A stretch of 64,000 nt of DNA from Hyphococcus sp. (GTDB taxonomy: Bacteria; Pseudomonadota; Alphaproteobacteria; Caulobacterales; Parvularculaceae): the NCBI GenBank assembly GCA_021776245.1, contig JAJFGF010000004.1, forward strand, positions 1 through 64,000. The letters run 5' to 3'. Of this stretch, positions 40,379-51,690 are shown piece after piece (position 1 is the stretch's first letter; each line of letters opens with the position of its first letter). The translations under genes were made by a program, and so were the position numbers. The notes under the pieces were generated by a model. The model saw nothing but the letters and a program-made list of their open reading frames with translations. It ran no database searches and was not told where the DNA came from.

Positions 40379-41881
40379 CTAGCCTTCATAAATCTCGACC
40401 GGCTCTGCTTCGAATGCGGCCGCGAGCGCGCCCAAACGTTTGCGCGGCGTCTCCCCCATCAGCGCCTGGCGATTTTCGGGCGCGCGAAATATAAGCCTCC
40501 CGGATTCGAGCTCGAGCCGGCAGCCCTGCAAAGGCGCACTTAATTTTGGCGCCAATGCAGCGACAAAACGCATGGCCAGCCCCAAGCGTATCGCTTTTTG
40601 CTGTGCATCCCAGGATAATAAGCCAATTACCCGCTCATCGGGCAGCGTAGTCGCGCGGCCCTCATGGCGCCGGTAAAGCGCCAGCGCCACCCCAACGCGT
40701 TCTTCATGACTAACGCCAACAAAGGGGGCGCTCAGCGCTGCGTCAAATGCCTGGACCGCGCGCAAATCCGGATGAAAATAGGCGCCGATATCGATCAACA
40801 GGCAAGCCGCATCACGCAGCCGCCGCTCCGCGTTACTGTCATCAGCGAATAACGGCGCGATGACGGTAGTAACTGCGTCGCCATAGTCGGGCGCCGGCGC
40901 GAGCCTTTCGGCAAAAAACCTGCAGGCGGCAATCAATGGATCCGCCTTGCGTTCGCTCTTCGAAAGGTCCTGGTACAAAAGCCCTTCACGCACGCCGCCA
41001 GACGAAACAATGACTCTTTTGGCCGAGCTCCGTTCAAGGACCGACCGCATCACAAGCGACGCATAAGGCAGCGTTTCAATCCGCCGGCGCGGGATACCGG
41101 GGATGTCCTCGAGTGATCGACGGCTTTGACGTGAAACAAGATCGCATATCTCTGTCGCCTGCGTTGTGGTCATTTCGTAATGGTGCAATACCGACAATGG
41201 ATAGCTGCGCAATCGCATATGAATGCGCGCAACAGCGCGCCATGCGCCGCCGACAGCATAAAGCGTATCGAAAGCGTCGTTGCCCAGGAATTTCGCGCTA
41301 TCAAGTTCTTTTTCAATCATTTTCTTGGCGGCGCTTAAATCATCCCGCGCTGCGCGCATTACATTGAACGGTCCGACCGGCAGGCTTGTGTTTTGCTCTA
41401 TGCCGCCTTTTTTAAGCGCCACCAGTTCCAGGCTGCCGCCGCCCATATCGCCGACGAGGCCGGTAGCGCCGGGTTCGAAGGACACAACGCCCATCGCCGC
41501 GAGATGCGCTTCCTCAACGCCTGAGATAATATTTACGTCAAACCCAAGGCCTGAGATCGCAGCGACAAATTTCGCTCCGTCTTTTGCCTCACGCACTGCG
41601 GCTGTGGCAATCGCATGCACGGGCGGGCGGCCATATTCGTCAAGGATGCGGCGAAACCGGGTCAGTGTCGCGATAGCGTCAGCGACAGCGTCGGGATTGA
41701 GACGGCCGTCTTCAGTCATATCGCGGCCGAGGCCGCATAGCGCTTTTTCATTACAGATTGAAATCGGCGCCCGACCGGGTCCGTTATAGATAACAAGCCG
41801 AACCGAATTCGACCCGATATCGACTACTGCTTTGCAGTGTGAGAGCGGCGATTTCACCGCGGTTTTTTTTGATGACCCCAT
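40379..41881 (-). CDS. ppx: Ppx/GppA family exopolyphosphatase
   Basis: AVVDIGSNSVRLVIYNG; GDMGGGSLELVAL. Confidence 0.94.
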   Translation of the reverse strand: MGSSKKTAVKSPLSHCKAVVDIGSNSVRLVIYNGPGRAPISICNEKALCGLGRDMTEDGRLNPDAVADAIATLTRFRRILDEYGRPPVHAIATAAVREAKDGAKFVAAISGLGFDVNIISGVEEAHLAAMGVVSFEPGATGLVGDMGGGSLELVALKKGGIEQNTSLPVGPFNVMRAARDDLSAAKKMIEKELDSAKFLGNDAFDTLYAVGGAWRAVARIHMRLRSYPLSVLHHYEMTTTQATEICDLVSRQSRRSLEDIPGIPRRRIETLPYASLVMRSVLERSSAKRVIVSSGGVREGLLYQDLSKSERKADPLIAACRFFAERLAPAPDYGDAVTTVIAPLFADDSNAERRLRDAACLLIDIGAYFHPDLRAVQAFDAALSAPFVGVSHEERVGVALALYRRHEGRATTLPDERVIGLLSWDAQQKAIRLGLAMRFVAALAPKLSAPLQGCRLELESGRLIFRAPENRQALMGETPRKRLGALAAAFEAEPVEIYEG

Positions 41882-41953
41882 CTCGCTCGCATCCAACCGT
41901 CAAATGAACCCGCTGATGTTCAGCATTTCGCGATTCGCCCGACGATGACGTTT

Positions 41954-44143
41954 TTACTTTCGCCGTCTCAGCTCCCTGGGCGCATTGTACTCAATCGCCG
42001 CGCCCCGGCCGGAAAGGCTTGGATTAGTCATCATATAGGTATGGACATTAAAGGGCGCGCGTTCGACCGGCGCGGCTGCCCGTTCATAGGTCCCGTCAGC
42101 AAGAAGCCTCCAGCTTTGCGCCTCGTCATTGAGGTTGGCGACCATAATGTAGTCCAGAATTTGACTGTGCACCGTCGGATTCTCGACCGGGCAAAACACT
42201 TCGACCCGCCGGTTAAGATTGCGGGGCATCAAATCCGCCGACGAAACCAGAATTTTGGCCTGAGCGTTCGGCAAGGCGCCGCCGGCGCCAAAGCAATAGA
42301 TCCGCGCATGCTCAAGAAACCGGCCGACAATGCTCTTGACACGAATATTTTCCGATAGGCCAGCCACGCCGGGGCGCAAACAACAAATGCCGCGCACAAT
42401 AAGATCAATTTGAACGCCGGCCTGGGAGGCTTCATAAAACTTGTCGATCACTTCACCATCGACCAGCGCATTCATCTTCGCCCAGATCGCCGCCGATTTG
42501 CCTTTTTTTGCGTTCCTTATTTCTTTGTCGATCAGTTTCAAAATATGCGCCCGCGCAGTAAGCGGCGCTACGGCAAATTTTTCAAATCTCTCCGGCGCCG
42601 CATAGCCGGTAATATAGTTAAACACTTTCGCCGCGTCACGGCCAATCGCGGGATCACAGGTAAAGAGCGACAAGTCGGTGTATATCTTGGCGGTGATGGG
42701 ATGGTAGTTACCGGTTCCCACATGAGTATAGGTTCGCGCGCGGTCGGCTTCCTGGCGCACGACAAGCGATAATTTCGCGTGGGTTTTATACTCAACAAAC
42801 CCGTAGACAACATTAACGCCTGCGCGCTCCAGGGCCCGCGCCCATCTGATATTTGCCTCTTCGTCAAACCGCGCCTTCAACTCAACAAGCGCTGTTACAT
42901 TTTTGCCGGCTTCAGCTGCCTCGATCAACGCTTCAACGATCGGCGATTGTTTTGACGTGCGATAGAGCGTCTGTTTGATCGCCACCACTTTTGGATCGGC
43001 CGCCGCCTGTTTCAAAAACTGAACGACGACGTCGAAAGATTCATAAGGGTGGTGCACCAGAATATCCTTGGCGCGGATTGCTGAAAAACAATCCCCGCCA
43101 TGTTCGCGGATGCGTTCGGGAAATCGCGGCTCAAACGGCTCGAACTGCAAATCCGGCCGGTCGGATGGTATCAATTGGTTGGTCTGCGCCAACCCAAGCA
43201 ATCCGTCCACCAAGATGACATCCTGCGACGTCGCCTGCAGGCGGTCGCAAATAAGATCGCGCAAATGAGGCGTCGTTGTCGCATCAATTTTGACGCGGAT
43301 CACATCGCCCCGGCGGCGGCGCTTCAACATCGTTTCGAAGACCCGCACCAGATCTTCGGCTTCTTCTTCTATTTCAACGTCGGAGTCTCGCAGCACGCGA
43401 TAGGCGCCATGAGCGACGATCTCAAAGCCGGGAAAGACCTGATTGATAAATCGAACAATTACCTTTTCGAGGGAGATAAACCGGACCTGAGCCCGCCCCG
43501 CTTCTCCCACCGTTCCGTCAGGCAATCGGATAAAGCGACCGATATTTATTGGCACCGGCAGCAAGGCCTGCATGATCTCGCCGTCGCGGCGTTTCAGCTC
43601 AAAGCAAAGAACGAAACCGAGATTGGGTACAAAAGGAAAAGGGTGCGCCGGATCGAGCGCCAGCGGGGTCAGAACCGGAAAAATATTCGAATGGAATTCG
43701 TTTTCCAGCCACGCGCTGTCGGTTTCTGTAATTTCATCATCCCCAACAACGCTAACGCCGGTAGCGCGCATCAACGGCGTCAATTCGCGCCAGCAGCGTT
43801 GCTGTTCTTCCATCAACGCCATGGCCCGCTCATTGATCAGCGTCAGCTGTTCCTGCGGCGACAATCCTTCCTGACTAACAACAGAAATCCCCTCGCGCAC
43901 TTGTCCGCGCAGCCCGGCAACCCGCACCATGAAAAACTCATCAAGGTTGCTCGCCGATATCGACAGGAATCGCAGCCGCTCAAGCGGCGGATGGTTCTGG
44001 TTGAAGGCTTCTTCAAGCACGCGCGAATTGAACGCCAACCAGGAAAGCTCGCGATTAATGAAGCGCTGCGGCGAATTCGGCGCGATTTGCAGCGCCGCTT
44101 TCTTGCCAATCCCCTGCCTCAAACCGTCATCAGCGCCGGCCAC
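41954..44143 (-). CDS. ppk1: Polyphosphate kinase 1
   Basis: [83 protein letters not shown]. Confidence 0.98.
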   Translation of the reverse strand: MAGADDGLRQGIGKKAALQIAPNSPQRFINRELSWLAFNSRVLEEAFNQNHPPLERLRFLSISASNLDEFFMVRVAGLRGQVREGISVVSQEGLSPQEQLTLINERAMALMEEQQRCWRELTPLMRATGVSVVGDDEITETDSAWLENEFHSNIFPVLTPLALDPAHPFPFVPNLGFVLCFELKRRDGEIMQALLPVPINIGRFIRLPDGTVGEAGRAQVRFISLEKVIVRFINQVFPGFEIVAHGAYRVLRDSDVEIEEEAEDLVRVFETMLKRRRRGDVIRVKIDATTTPHLRDLICDRLQATSQDVILVDGLLGLAQTNQLIPSDRPDLQFEPFEPRFPERIREHGGDCFSAIRAKDILVHHPYESFDVVVQFLKQAAADPKVVAIKQTLYRTSKQSPIVEALIEAAEAGKNVTALVELKARFDEEANIRWARALERAGVNVVYGFVEYKTHAKLSLVVRQEADRARTYTHVGTGNYHPITAKIYTDLSLFTCDPAIGRDAAKVFNYITGYAAPERFEKFAVAPLTARAHILKLIDKEIRNAKKGKSAAIWAKMNALVDGEVIDKFYEASQAGVQIDLIVRGICCLRPGVAGLSENIRVKSIVGRFLEHARIYCFGAGGALPNAQAKILVSSADLMPRNLNRRVEVFCPVENPTVHSQILDYIMVANLNDEAQSWRLLADGTYERAAAPVERAPFNVHTYMMTNPSLSGRGAAIEYNAPRELRRRK

Positions 44144-44179
44144 ATGCCGCTCCTTTGGTCAACTTCAAGCCTTTCAGGT

Positions 44180-44884
44180 TTATGTCGTAAATTGGTTGCC
44201 AGAAAGCTCATCAATGAATTTTTGCACCAGCGCGACTGTAATTTTCCGTTTTTGGGCAAGAGCCGCGCGGTCCGCAAGCGCAACAAATCCATCAGCCGCC
44301 GCAAAGGTACGCGGCAACCGCGGGGCGGCAAAATCGATAACCGCACGGCTGACCGTCACCTGGCGGTCCCGGAAGCCTTTGGCGATGACGGCTCTGATCA
44401 ATGTTTCGTCCGGCTCATTCATGACTGCGCGGGGCATCGCTTCAAGTCTGGTGCGCAAATCCTTTAAACCCATCGACCAGTCCGACGGATGCCCGGCGCC
44501 TGTTAGGATAACCCGGGCCATAGAGGCGGCGCCGCTTTCAAGCGCCGCAAGAAAGCCATGCGAATCATGCGCCGGCAGACCGTCGACAACAACAAGCGGC
44601 GCTTCGACGAGCGCGCGCTCCAAATCTGAGGGATTAACAAATCGGCATGCGCGCCCGTCAGCGATGACATGGGCGAGATGGGTTTTGCCGGACTTTGGCG
44701 GGCCGCAAATAATCAGCGCCGGATCGTCAGACACCGCCCACCTTTGCGCCACCCGCCACGCCGCATCGTTGGCGTCGGAACGAACAAATCCAGCCGCCTC
44801 ATAGCGGGGCGGCCTATCTGGCAAATCCAGTGCGAGCTGCCCCGGACTATCGGCTTGCTTATTCATCATCGTGTTGCCGGGCAT
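44180..44884 (-). CDS. DnaA-related regulatory AAA protein (HdaA-like)
   Basis: QLALDLPDRPPRYEAAGFVRSDANDAAWRVAQRW, P-loop CGPPKSGKTHLAHVIA; adjacent to ppk1 as common in alphaproteobacteria. Confidence 0.85.
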   Translation of the reverse strand: MPGNTMMNKQADSPGQLALDLPDRPPRYEAAGFVRSDANDAAWRVAQRWAVSDDPALIICGPPKSGKTHLAHVIADGRACRFVNPSDLERALVEAPLVVVDGLPAHDSHGFLAALESGAASMARVILTGAGHPSDWSMGLKDLRTRLEAMPRAVMNEPDETLIRAVIAKGFRDRQVTVSRAVIDFAAPRLPRTFAAADGFVALADRAALAQKRKITVALVQKFIDELSGNQFTT

Positions 44885-44911
44885 GGTCGCAACAGCCGCC
44901 TTCAGGTCGCC

Positions 44912-46321
44912 TCAAAACCGCGAATCGATTTTCGCCGCGCTATCCGTTTCCTCAAGCGCTGCTGGATCAATTCTCAGTTCGTCATCGCTGTCTTTGTCGC
45001 CGGACCCAATTCGGTTTCGTCCTCGCTTGGAGCGCCCACGCACGGCTTGCGCAGTAACCGGCGTTGCGATCATCCAGTGTTCTCCGTCCTCGCTCCACAA
45101 AGCGAGTCCCTGAGACTCCATGGCGATGATCAGTTTGCCTGAATCGCCATATGCGCGGATCAGGATTTCGGCGCCGCGCCGCGACATAGAGCGAACCTGA
45201 ACCGAACCAATCAACGGCGTTGAGACGAGTGCAGTACGGATTTTACCCCATTCGCCGATTGACTGAAAATAAGCGCTCGCCTCAAGAAGGGCGGCTTCGG
45301 TATGATCAATCAGTGTGCGCTGCTTCCAGGGTTTTGCATGTTTTGCAATTGCGGTTTCGATGGCCCCCTCGGCAAGCGTCGGAAAATTCCCTGAAGCCTG
45401 ATGGAACCAGGCTTCAGCGAGAACATCGCCGATTTTCGCCTGAATAAAGTCGTTGGTCGAAGGCCCTTGCTGGACCAGTCGATCGCTGGCGGACTCATCT
45501 ATGCCGATGACGCCAAGCTCATCGAGGCTTCCGATTTCACCGGACTCCCGAAACCCGTTGATCAGACGCACACGCAATCTGTCTTCGCCGTCGATCTGCT
45601 GAAGGAATGCATGCGCAACAATAACCTGGCTGACAGAATATCGGTCCGCGAGTATGTGCAACGCTTCCTGATTTAGCGCCAACGCCTGCCGCCCGCTGAT
45701 AGTTGCGGCGTCTTCCAGATCGCCAAGCGGCGCCGTCATTGGCGTCAATTCGTTATTATACGGACGCACTTTCCAGGCCGCCATCCAGGGGTTATTTTCT
45801 TCCCAGAGGTAGAGCCCGCTTCCGGTTTGTAGAACTGGTAAAACAAGCGCGGTTCTGGTCTGCGCTTCACTATAAGGAATCTGCGCATCCTTCAGAAGCT
45901 TGCGCACCGCCGCCGGCTTAAAACGATAGGTGATGAACGCCCGATAGGTGCTTGATGAACTTTTTTCATTATAGACTTCAAAGCCTGACTCAAGTTGTTC
46001 AAGCGCTGCGTCATCAAGAGCGATAACGCCACGGTCAAAGCTGATCTCGACGGATGCGGGTTCTCCCATCGCAAGACGCGGCAGGTAAACCCAGTCCTCC
46101 TCGACAGTGAGCCGGCGCAGCAATATGTCCATTGCCCGCCGCCGGCCCTGCGACTGGGCAGCATCTTTGGCTCTGGTTGCACTGTCCGCCTGGGCCTGCA
46201 CCGTCACGCGCGGCACAACAAACACATCCTCACCAAGCGCCATAGCCGGCGCGGCGCCAATGGCGCCCAACATAACCGCGGAAAAAACCATTGCCGCCAA
46301 CCGAAACATCATCAAAATCAT
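44912..46321 (-). CDS. DUF2066-type exported protein
   Basis: Signal peptide, then VPRVTVQAQADSATRAKDAAQSQGRRRAMDILLRRLT; adjacent to purM. Confidence 0.75.
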   Translation of the reverse strand: MILMMFRLAAMVFSAVMLGAIGAAPAMALGEDVFVVPRVTVQAQADSATRAKDAAQSQGRRRAMDILLRRLTVEEDWVYLPRLAMGEPASVEISFDRGVIALDDAALEQLESGFEVYNEKSSSSTYRAFITYRFKPAAVRKLLKDAQIPYSEAQTRTALVLPVLQTGSGLYLWEENNPWMAAWKVRPYNNELTPMTAPLGDLEDAATISGRQALALNQEALHILADRYSVSQVIVAHAFLQQIDGEDRLRVRLINGFRESGEIGSLDELGVIGIDESASDRLVQQGPSTNDFIQAKIGDVLAEAWFHQASGNFPTLAEGAIETAIAKHAKPWKQRTLIDHTEAALLEASAYFQSIGEWGKIRTALVSTPLIGSVQVRSMSRRGAEILIRAYGDSGKLIIAMESQGLALWSEDGEHWMIATPVTAQAVRGRSKRGRNRIGSGDKDSDDELRIDPAALEETDSAAKIDSRF

Positions 46322-46455
46322 CCTATTCCCTGCGCTTGCCCGCAACGCCATCCTGGCGCCCGTTATAGCCATGCCCGGCGCCGGAAACGAGCCCATTTGA
46401 GCCGTCTGGACGCATTTAGTTGCGCGGGACGCCCGGCATTGGCTAGGACGGCGCC

Positions 46456-47460
46456 ATGAGTGACGCATATAAAAAATCAGGGGTCGATATTGACGCCGGC
46501 GACCGGCTTGTCAGCGCGATCGGGCCGATCGCAAAAGCGACGGCGCGACCGGGCGCAGACGCAGCGCTCGGCGGTTTTGGCGGGCTTTTCGATCTGAAGG
46601 CGGCAGGATTCAGCGACCCAATTCTTGTTTCGGGAACTGACGGCGTCGGCACCAAACTGAAAATTGCATTTGAGACCGGCAGACACGACACGATCGGTAT
46701 CGATCTTGTCGCCATGTGCGTCAACGACGTCTTAGCACAAGGCGCTGAGCCGCTGTTTTTCCTGGACTATTTTGCAACAGGTAAACTCAATGAGAAGGTT
46801 GCCGCAAGCGTCGTCGCGGGGATTGCCGATGGCTGCCGCCTGGCCGGCTGCGCCCTGGTCGGCGGCGAAACCGCAGAAATGCCCGGCATGTACCCGCCGG
46901 GAGAATATGATCTTGCTGGATTTTGCGTTGGCGCGGTTGAGCGCGAAAATATCCTGCCGCGCCCGATCGCTGCCGGCGATCAAATGATCGGCCTTGCTTC
47001 TTCCGGCGCCCATTCAAATGGCTATTCGCTGATCCGTAAAATTGCGGCGGAATGCGGCGCGGCGTTCGAAAATCCCGCGCCGTTTGATGCGGCGACAACG
47101 CTGGGCGGCGCATTGCTGGAGCCGACGCGCATCTATGTAAAATCGGTGTTGCCCCTGCTTACGGACCCGCAAATCAAGGCTTTCGCGCATATTACCGGCG
47201 GCGGTCTTGCTGATAATGTGCCGCGCGTCCTTGGCGACAATCTCGCGCCTAATTTCGATGACAATGCGTTAATGTTGCCGCCGCTTTTTCAATGGCTCCG
47301 CGATGCGGGCGCGCTCGGCAGCGCCGAGATGCGCCGCACTTTTAATTGCGGGATCGGCGGCGTTCTTGTCTGCGCGCCCGGCGCCGTTGACGCCAGCCTC
47401 GCCGCCCTATCGAAATGCGGCGAAACGGCGCGCGTCATTGGCGAGATCGTGGAGCAATAA
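46456..47460 (+). CDS. purM: Phosphoribosylformylglycinamidine cyclo-ligase
   Basis: [55 protein letters not shown]. Confidence 0.98.
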   Translation: MSDAYKKSGVDIDAGDRLVSAIGPIAKATARPGADAALGGFGGLFDLKAAGFSDPILVSGTDGVGTKLKIAFETGRHDTIGIDLVAMCVNDVLAQGAEPLFFLDYFATGKLNEKVAASVVAGIADGCRLAGCALVGGETAEMPGMYPPGEYDLAGFCVGAVERENILPRPIAAGDQMIGLASSGAHSNGYSLIRKIAAECGAAFENPAPFDAATTLGGALLEPTRIYVKSVLPLLTDPQIKAFAHITGGGLADNVPRVLGDNLAPNFDDNALMLPPLFQWLRDAGALGSAEMRRTFNCGIGGVLVCAPGAVDASLAALSKCGETARVIGEIVEQ

Positions 47461-47461
47461 A

Positions 47462-48115
47462 ATGGCGCGGGCAAAACTCGCTGTACTGATTTCCGGACGC
47501 GGCAGTAATCTTCAATCACTGATTGATGCGGCGGTCGATGCCGGCTTTCCGGCTGAAGTCTCTCTTGTGATTTCAAACCGGCCAAAAGCCGAAGGCCTTA
47601 AACACGCGACCAAAGCTGGCATCCACCAGCTCGTCATCGACCATAAGGATTTTCAAACCCGTGAAGATTTTGACGATGCGCTTAATGACGCGCTGCGCGC
47701 GACCAAAGTCGATTATGTCTGTCTTGCCGGCTTTATGCGTATGCTTACACCGAAATTCGTCAATGACTGGCGCGGCAGGCTGATTAATATTCACCCGTCC
47801 TTATTGCCCGCATTTAAGGGCCTGCATGTCCATGAAAGGATGATCGACGCCGGTATCAAAATCGCCGGCTGCAGCGTTCATTTCGTTTCAGCGGAAGTCG
47901 ACGCCGGACCGATCATCGGACAAGCGGCGGTGCCGGTCTTGCCGGGCGACGACGCAGACACGCTGGCCGCCCGCATACTTGAACAGGAACACAAGCTTTA
48001 TCCCGCCTGTGTCAAACTGATTGCAGAAAACAAGGCGCGGCTTTCGGGCGCCGTTGTGCCGTTCGATTCAAGCATTACCGCAGCCGGCGCCCTCTCCAAC
48101 CCACCGGGCGTGTAG
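47462..48115 (+). CDS. purN: Phosphoribosylglycinamide formyltransferase
   Basis: KLAVLISGRGSNLQSLIDA, LAGFMRMLTPKFVNDWRGRLINIHPSLLPAFKG. Confidence 0.98.
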   Translation: MARAKLAVLISGRGSNLQSLIDAAVDAGFPAEVSLVISNRPKAEGLKHATKAGIHQLVIDHKDFQTREDFDDALNDALRATKVDYVCLAGFMRMLTPKFVNDWRGRLINIHPSLLPAFKGLHVHERMIDAGIKIAGCSVHFVSAEVDAGPIIGQAAVPVLPGDDADTLAARILEQEHKLYPACVKLIAENKARLSGAVVPFDSSITAAGALSNPPGV

Positions 48116-48116
48116 G

Positions 48117-48866
48117 CTATACAACTTCCTGATCCAGCCGTGCGAAAAACTCCTGCACCCGCTTGGCGTTGGCGCCAAGATCAGATGCGCCGACGCGCGA
48201 TTTTGACCGCACATCGATACGCGTCATTGAGCCTTCCGGCGTCAATCGAACGATAAAATCGTCAACAAAGCCAAACCAGGTCGACGTGTAGGTTGCTTCC
48301 ACCACCCACCCCGCCTCGGTTGGCCCTTCGCTCAAGATTTCCATTTTCATATCGAGCACAATTTTGCGTACCGTTTCGGCCGTTTCATCAACGCCGCCAT
48401 TGACGCTTTTCGGTTTGATGTCCGGAAAGGCAGCTTGCTGCGCCTCAGCTGTTGTCAACTCTGAGCGCGGCGCCGGTTCCGCGCCGACATAGGCTGCGGG
48501 ATTTTTCCGTGGCAGATCAGCGGCTGTGATAATTTGGGGTGGGTTTTCAAAATCCGTCGTAATGTCGTGAATGAACGGATTGGCATCGACAAGCTCTTTC
48601 ATTTTCAGCGGGACCATTCCCGCCCCGCCTGCAGCAATCGCGGCGAAAAGCGCCAGCGGCGCCAGGCCACGGGCCTTGATAAGCGCTGCGACAAAACCAA
48701 GCGCTGCGGCGCCCGATGCAATCAGCACTGGCAATGCAGCGTCGCGAATGATCGTTAGCCCCGTCCCATATTCCCAATAGCCGTAACGGGTCCCCGGCCC
48801 TGCAACAGCAATTGCCAACGCCAATCCAAGCGCCGCCAGCGACACAAGTACAATACCTAATTTCAT
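48117..48866 (-). CDS. DUF1499-type membrane protein
   Basis: N-terminal TM segments then NPFIHDITTDFENPPQIITAADLPRKNPAAY; start MKLGIVLVSL. Confidence 0.78.
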   Translation of the reverse strand: MKLGIVLVSLAALGLALAIAVAGPGTRYGYWEYGTGLTIIRDAALPVLIASGAAALGFVAALIKARGLAPLALFAAIAAGGAGMVPLKMKELVDANPFIHDITTDFENPPQIITAADLPRKNPAAYVGAEPAPRSELTTAEAQQAAFPDIKPKSVNGGVDETAETVRKIVLDMKMEILSEGPTEAGWVVEATYTSTWFGFVDDFIVRLTPEGSMTRIDVRSKSRVGASDLGANAKRVQEFFARLDQEVV

Positions 48867-49002
48867 TTCCGCCCCACGGATTTGCAAGCTTGTGAGCACA
48901 TAACATACAAATAGGCCCAAATGCACCTGTCGAGGCGGCTGATTTTTGGTTGAATAACCGGCGCAATAGCCCATTTCTTGGTGAGCAATCAGAGGGTGCC
49001 CT

Positions 49003-49320
49003 ATGAGCAGGCCTGTTACGGTCACTATTTCCCATGATCTCGGAAAGGACGAAGCGCGCCGCCGCGTGCGCGACGGATTCGACAAGCTGAAAGCCCAGAT
49101 GACCGGCGGCATGATGTTTAAATTTGCTGAAGACTGGACTGATGACGATACATTGACCTTTAACGCCAAAGGGCTTGGTCAGAATATTACGGGGCAGATC
49201 GATATTTTCCCCCAGCATGTCCGCATCGAAGTGACCTTGCCGGGCCTGTTGGCGACGATTGCCGAAACCATCACCGGCAAAGTCGAACAGCAGGGCAAAT
49301 TGCTGCTCGAAAAAAAATAA
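49003..49320 (+). CDS. Polyhydroxyalkanoic acid system family protein
   Basis: VTISHDLGKDEARRRVRDGFDKLKAQM ... VRIEVTLPGLLATIAETITGKVEQQGKLLLEKK. Confidence 0.8.
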   Translation: MSRPVTVTISHDLGKDEARRRVRDGFDKLKAQMTGGMMFKFAEDWTDDDTLTFNAKGLGQNITGQIDIFPQHVRIEVTLPGLLATIAETITGKVEQQGKLLLEKK

Positions 49321-49345
49321 TTTTGAGGAATTAGTATTTCGCAAA

Positions 49346-49373
49346 AATTGAGGCGGCTTTCGCCGCCTCAATT
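49346..49373. terminator. Bidirectional terminator hairpin
   Basis: aattgaggcggc-ttt-cgccgcctcaatt between convergent genes. Confidence 0.8.
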
Positions 49374-49443
49374 CATTTATTGCCTCTCGAATGATGATGC
49401 AAATTTGGCGGCGACTTCAATTTGACGTCGACAGCCGGCTTAC

Positions 49444-51690
49444 TCAATCATCATCATCATCGTCATCGTCATCATCGTCATCATCGTCATCATCGTCATC
49501 ATCGTCATCATCGAGAAATTCATCCAACGCAGCGACGGCGTCAATGAAGCCGAACCCCGAGTCGAAGTCGAATCCGTCCGGACCAACTTCGTCAAAGGTT
49601 GCAATCGTTGCGCCCGTGCCGTTGCTGGCCCGGATATTCATATCCTGCGCAGTTGAACGCATGACGTCATAAATGTCCGCAGGTTCCGTGCGATCGCAAG
49701 GGCCAAGAAGCCACCCTTTTGCAATCTTGGAGGCTACCTTGCCAGGTTGAACATTGCCGTCATCGCCATCTTCACGGCCCTCGTCATCATCGTCAGGCTT
49801 GCACATCCTGAACTTGATGTCGCCGTTATTTTTAACGCGGATGATCTCCGATCCTTCAGCATCAATCATCAATGCCGCCACAGTAGCGGCATGGGGCGCC
49901 GCAGCTGACGTACCGAAGAAGTTCGGGAACTCCCCCGGTTCACCGGTTTGGAATACACCATCCCCATCATCATCGTCGCGGCTCGTATCATTGAAGAAGA
50001 ACGATGTGTTCGTACCATCCGGACCGGTCAGGCCAGGCTTGAGACGAACTTCAGGCGTCGCTAGGCGGTTGCCAGCGATGTCGAAGAAGATCGGCGTGCC
50101 GCCAGCTGATGAGAAATCGTTCAAACAAGCTGGCACGCACCCCGGCTCACCTGCTTGTCCGCGGAGGTCCAGCGTATTTGGATCGCCGATGAACTCTTCG
50201 GTGAAATAAAATGCCGCAGCACCGACGCCTTCAGCGCCAGCGGCATTGTTATGACCAAAGCCGGACGGCGCATCGATAGCATATTCACTGGCGGCTATCC
50301 CGCCGCCGAATACTACATACTTAACAAAACCAGGCGCTGGGCCGGATTCTGTTAGAAAACCGAGTTGTACCTGCGCCGCGCCGCCGGTAAAATCGACAAG
50401 CGAGACAAGCTCGATTGCGTCACCGCCATTGCCGCCATCAATCGGGATGCCGCCGTCGGTAAACTGGAATTGGCAAAGCCCGTTTGCCGGAAACACGAAA
50501 GGTCCGCCGCCGGGGAAGCAATCCGCCACCCGTACGCCAGCGGCGTCAAACATGACAACGTCAACATCGGTCTGCGCGCCTGCGCCGCCGGAAACAGAAA
50601 AGTTTGGACTGTCCCACTGGAATGTCAGATTTGTTTGTACGGCGCCATTGAAAGTAACCGTCTTCAACAAATCAACACCGGGGCCTGCGTCAAAATCATG
50701 CCAGGTACCTGTTGTCGTATCAATCGTGGCTGCGACAGGGCGGTAGTCAGCTTCAAATGCGTCACGCGCCCGGTTGCCGTTTGACGAATAGTAAGGAACG
50801 CCAAGACGGGCGACCTCGTCAGCCGCCTGGGCGATGATGCCGTCCTGGAACATTGGTTCGGTGAAATATATCACGTCATCAACGATGACATCTGCTCCGG
50901 CGTGAGCCAGCTCGATAATGCCTTGCGCAAAATCTGCCTGACCGTTGAACGCCGTGTGGAACGCAATCTGGGCGCCCGGCACAACGTCATGGATCAGCTG
51001 CGCCATGCCGCGGCCTTCATCGGTACAACCTGTCGTGATATCTGAAAGGATGATGACATTCGGCGGAATGTCGTTATTTGCCGCGTCCTCGGCTGGGGTC
51101 GTGTAAGGCCCGCCCGCGAGGGCGCCTGCACCCGGATCGCACGCAAAACTGTCTGACAACACGCCAATCGTCAGGCCGGTTCCGTCAAATCCGAGATTGG
51201 CGCGCACCGCGTCTGTGCGCATGGAACGATCACCTTGCGAGTCCACAAGTCCGACATTCGTTTCACGAAAACTCGGCTGCGCAAACGCTAAATAACCACT
51301 GGCGGCCAAATCTCCCAACCTGTCAGCTGGAAATTGGGTCGAAACAACACGGCCATATGTCGTGACATTTTTCCCGCCAAGCGATTCGATTGTCACCGCG
51401 AGGTCGCTGGCGGCGCCGGAGGCAACTGCGTCAAGCGTCACATAACCGTCTGCAGAAACATCAGCCAGCTTTAATGCATTATTCGGCCCCGCCTTACCCA
51501 TCGACTCTGCCCTTGCCCGTAAGCTTTTTCGGGCGACGGTCTGCTCCGTTGTTGCAGATTCACTCTGGTTATATACTTGCTCCAGCGCTCCGCCGAGCTT
51601 TTTCATGTATCCTTTGTCTGCAAGTGCAGATCCTGTTTGCGCCGCCAGCACAGTACAAGCTGCTATACCAGCCGTCAGAATATTTTTCAT
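49444..51690 (-). CDS. S8-like exported serine protease with poly-Asp C-terminus
   Basis: Signal peptide MKNILTAGIAACTVLAAQTGSALA; TGLTIGVLSDSF; FFGTSAAAPHAATVAALM; C-terminal LDEFLDDDDDDDDD.... Confidence 0.85.
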   Translation of the reverse strand: MKNILTAGIAACTVLAAQTGSALADKGYMKKLGGALEQVYNQSESATTEQTVARKSLRARAESMGKAGPNNALKLADVSADGYVTLDAVASGAASDLAVTIESLGGKNVTTYGRVVSTQFPADRLGDLAASGYLAFAQPSFRETNVGLVDSQGDRSMRTDAVRANLGFDGTGLTIGVLSDSFACDPGAGALAGGPYTTPAEDAANNDIPPNVIILSDITTGCTDEGRGMAQLIHDVVPGAQIAFHTAFNGQADFAQGIIELAHAGADVIVDDVIYFTEPMFQDGIIAQAADEVARLGVPYYSSNGNRARDAFEADYRPVAATIDTTTGTWHDFDAGPGVDLLKTVTFNGAVQTNLTFQWDSPNFSVSGGAGAQTDVDVVMFDAAGVRVADCFPGGGPFVFPANGLCQFQFTDGGIPIDGGNGGDAIELVSLVDFTGGAAQVQLGFLTESGPAPGFVKYVVFGGGIAASEYAIDAPSGFGHNNAAGAEGVGAAAFYFTEEFIGDPNTLDLRGQAGEPGCVPACLNDFSSAGGTPIFFDIAGNRLATPEVRLKPGLTGPDGTNTSFFFNDTSRDDDDGDGVFQTGEPGEFPNFFGTSAAAPHAATVAALMIDAEGSEIIRVKNNGDIKFRMCKPDDDDEGREDGDDGNVQPGKVASKIAKGWLLGPCDRTEPADIYDVMRSTAQDMNIRASNGTGATIATFDEVGPDGFDFDSGFGFIDAVAALDEFLDDDDDDDDDDDDDDDDDDDDDD
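49447..49512. repeat. Trinucleotide (atc/gtc) low-complexity tract encoding poly-Asp
   Basis: catcatcatcatcgtcatcgtcatcatcgtcatcatcgtc... run at the 3' end of the S8-like gene. Confidence 0.9.

Noticed and set aside
49447-49512. Short repeat tract considered as a CRISPR-like array
   Set aside because: Simple trinucleotide coding repeat with no spacers; no cas genes in the window.
49391-49672. ORF with a long poly-Ser run
   Set aside because: Antisense reading of the poly-Asp trinucleotide tract of the S8-like gene.
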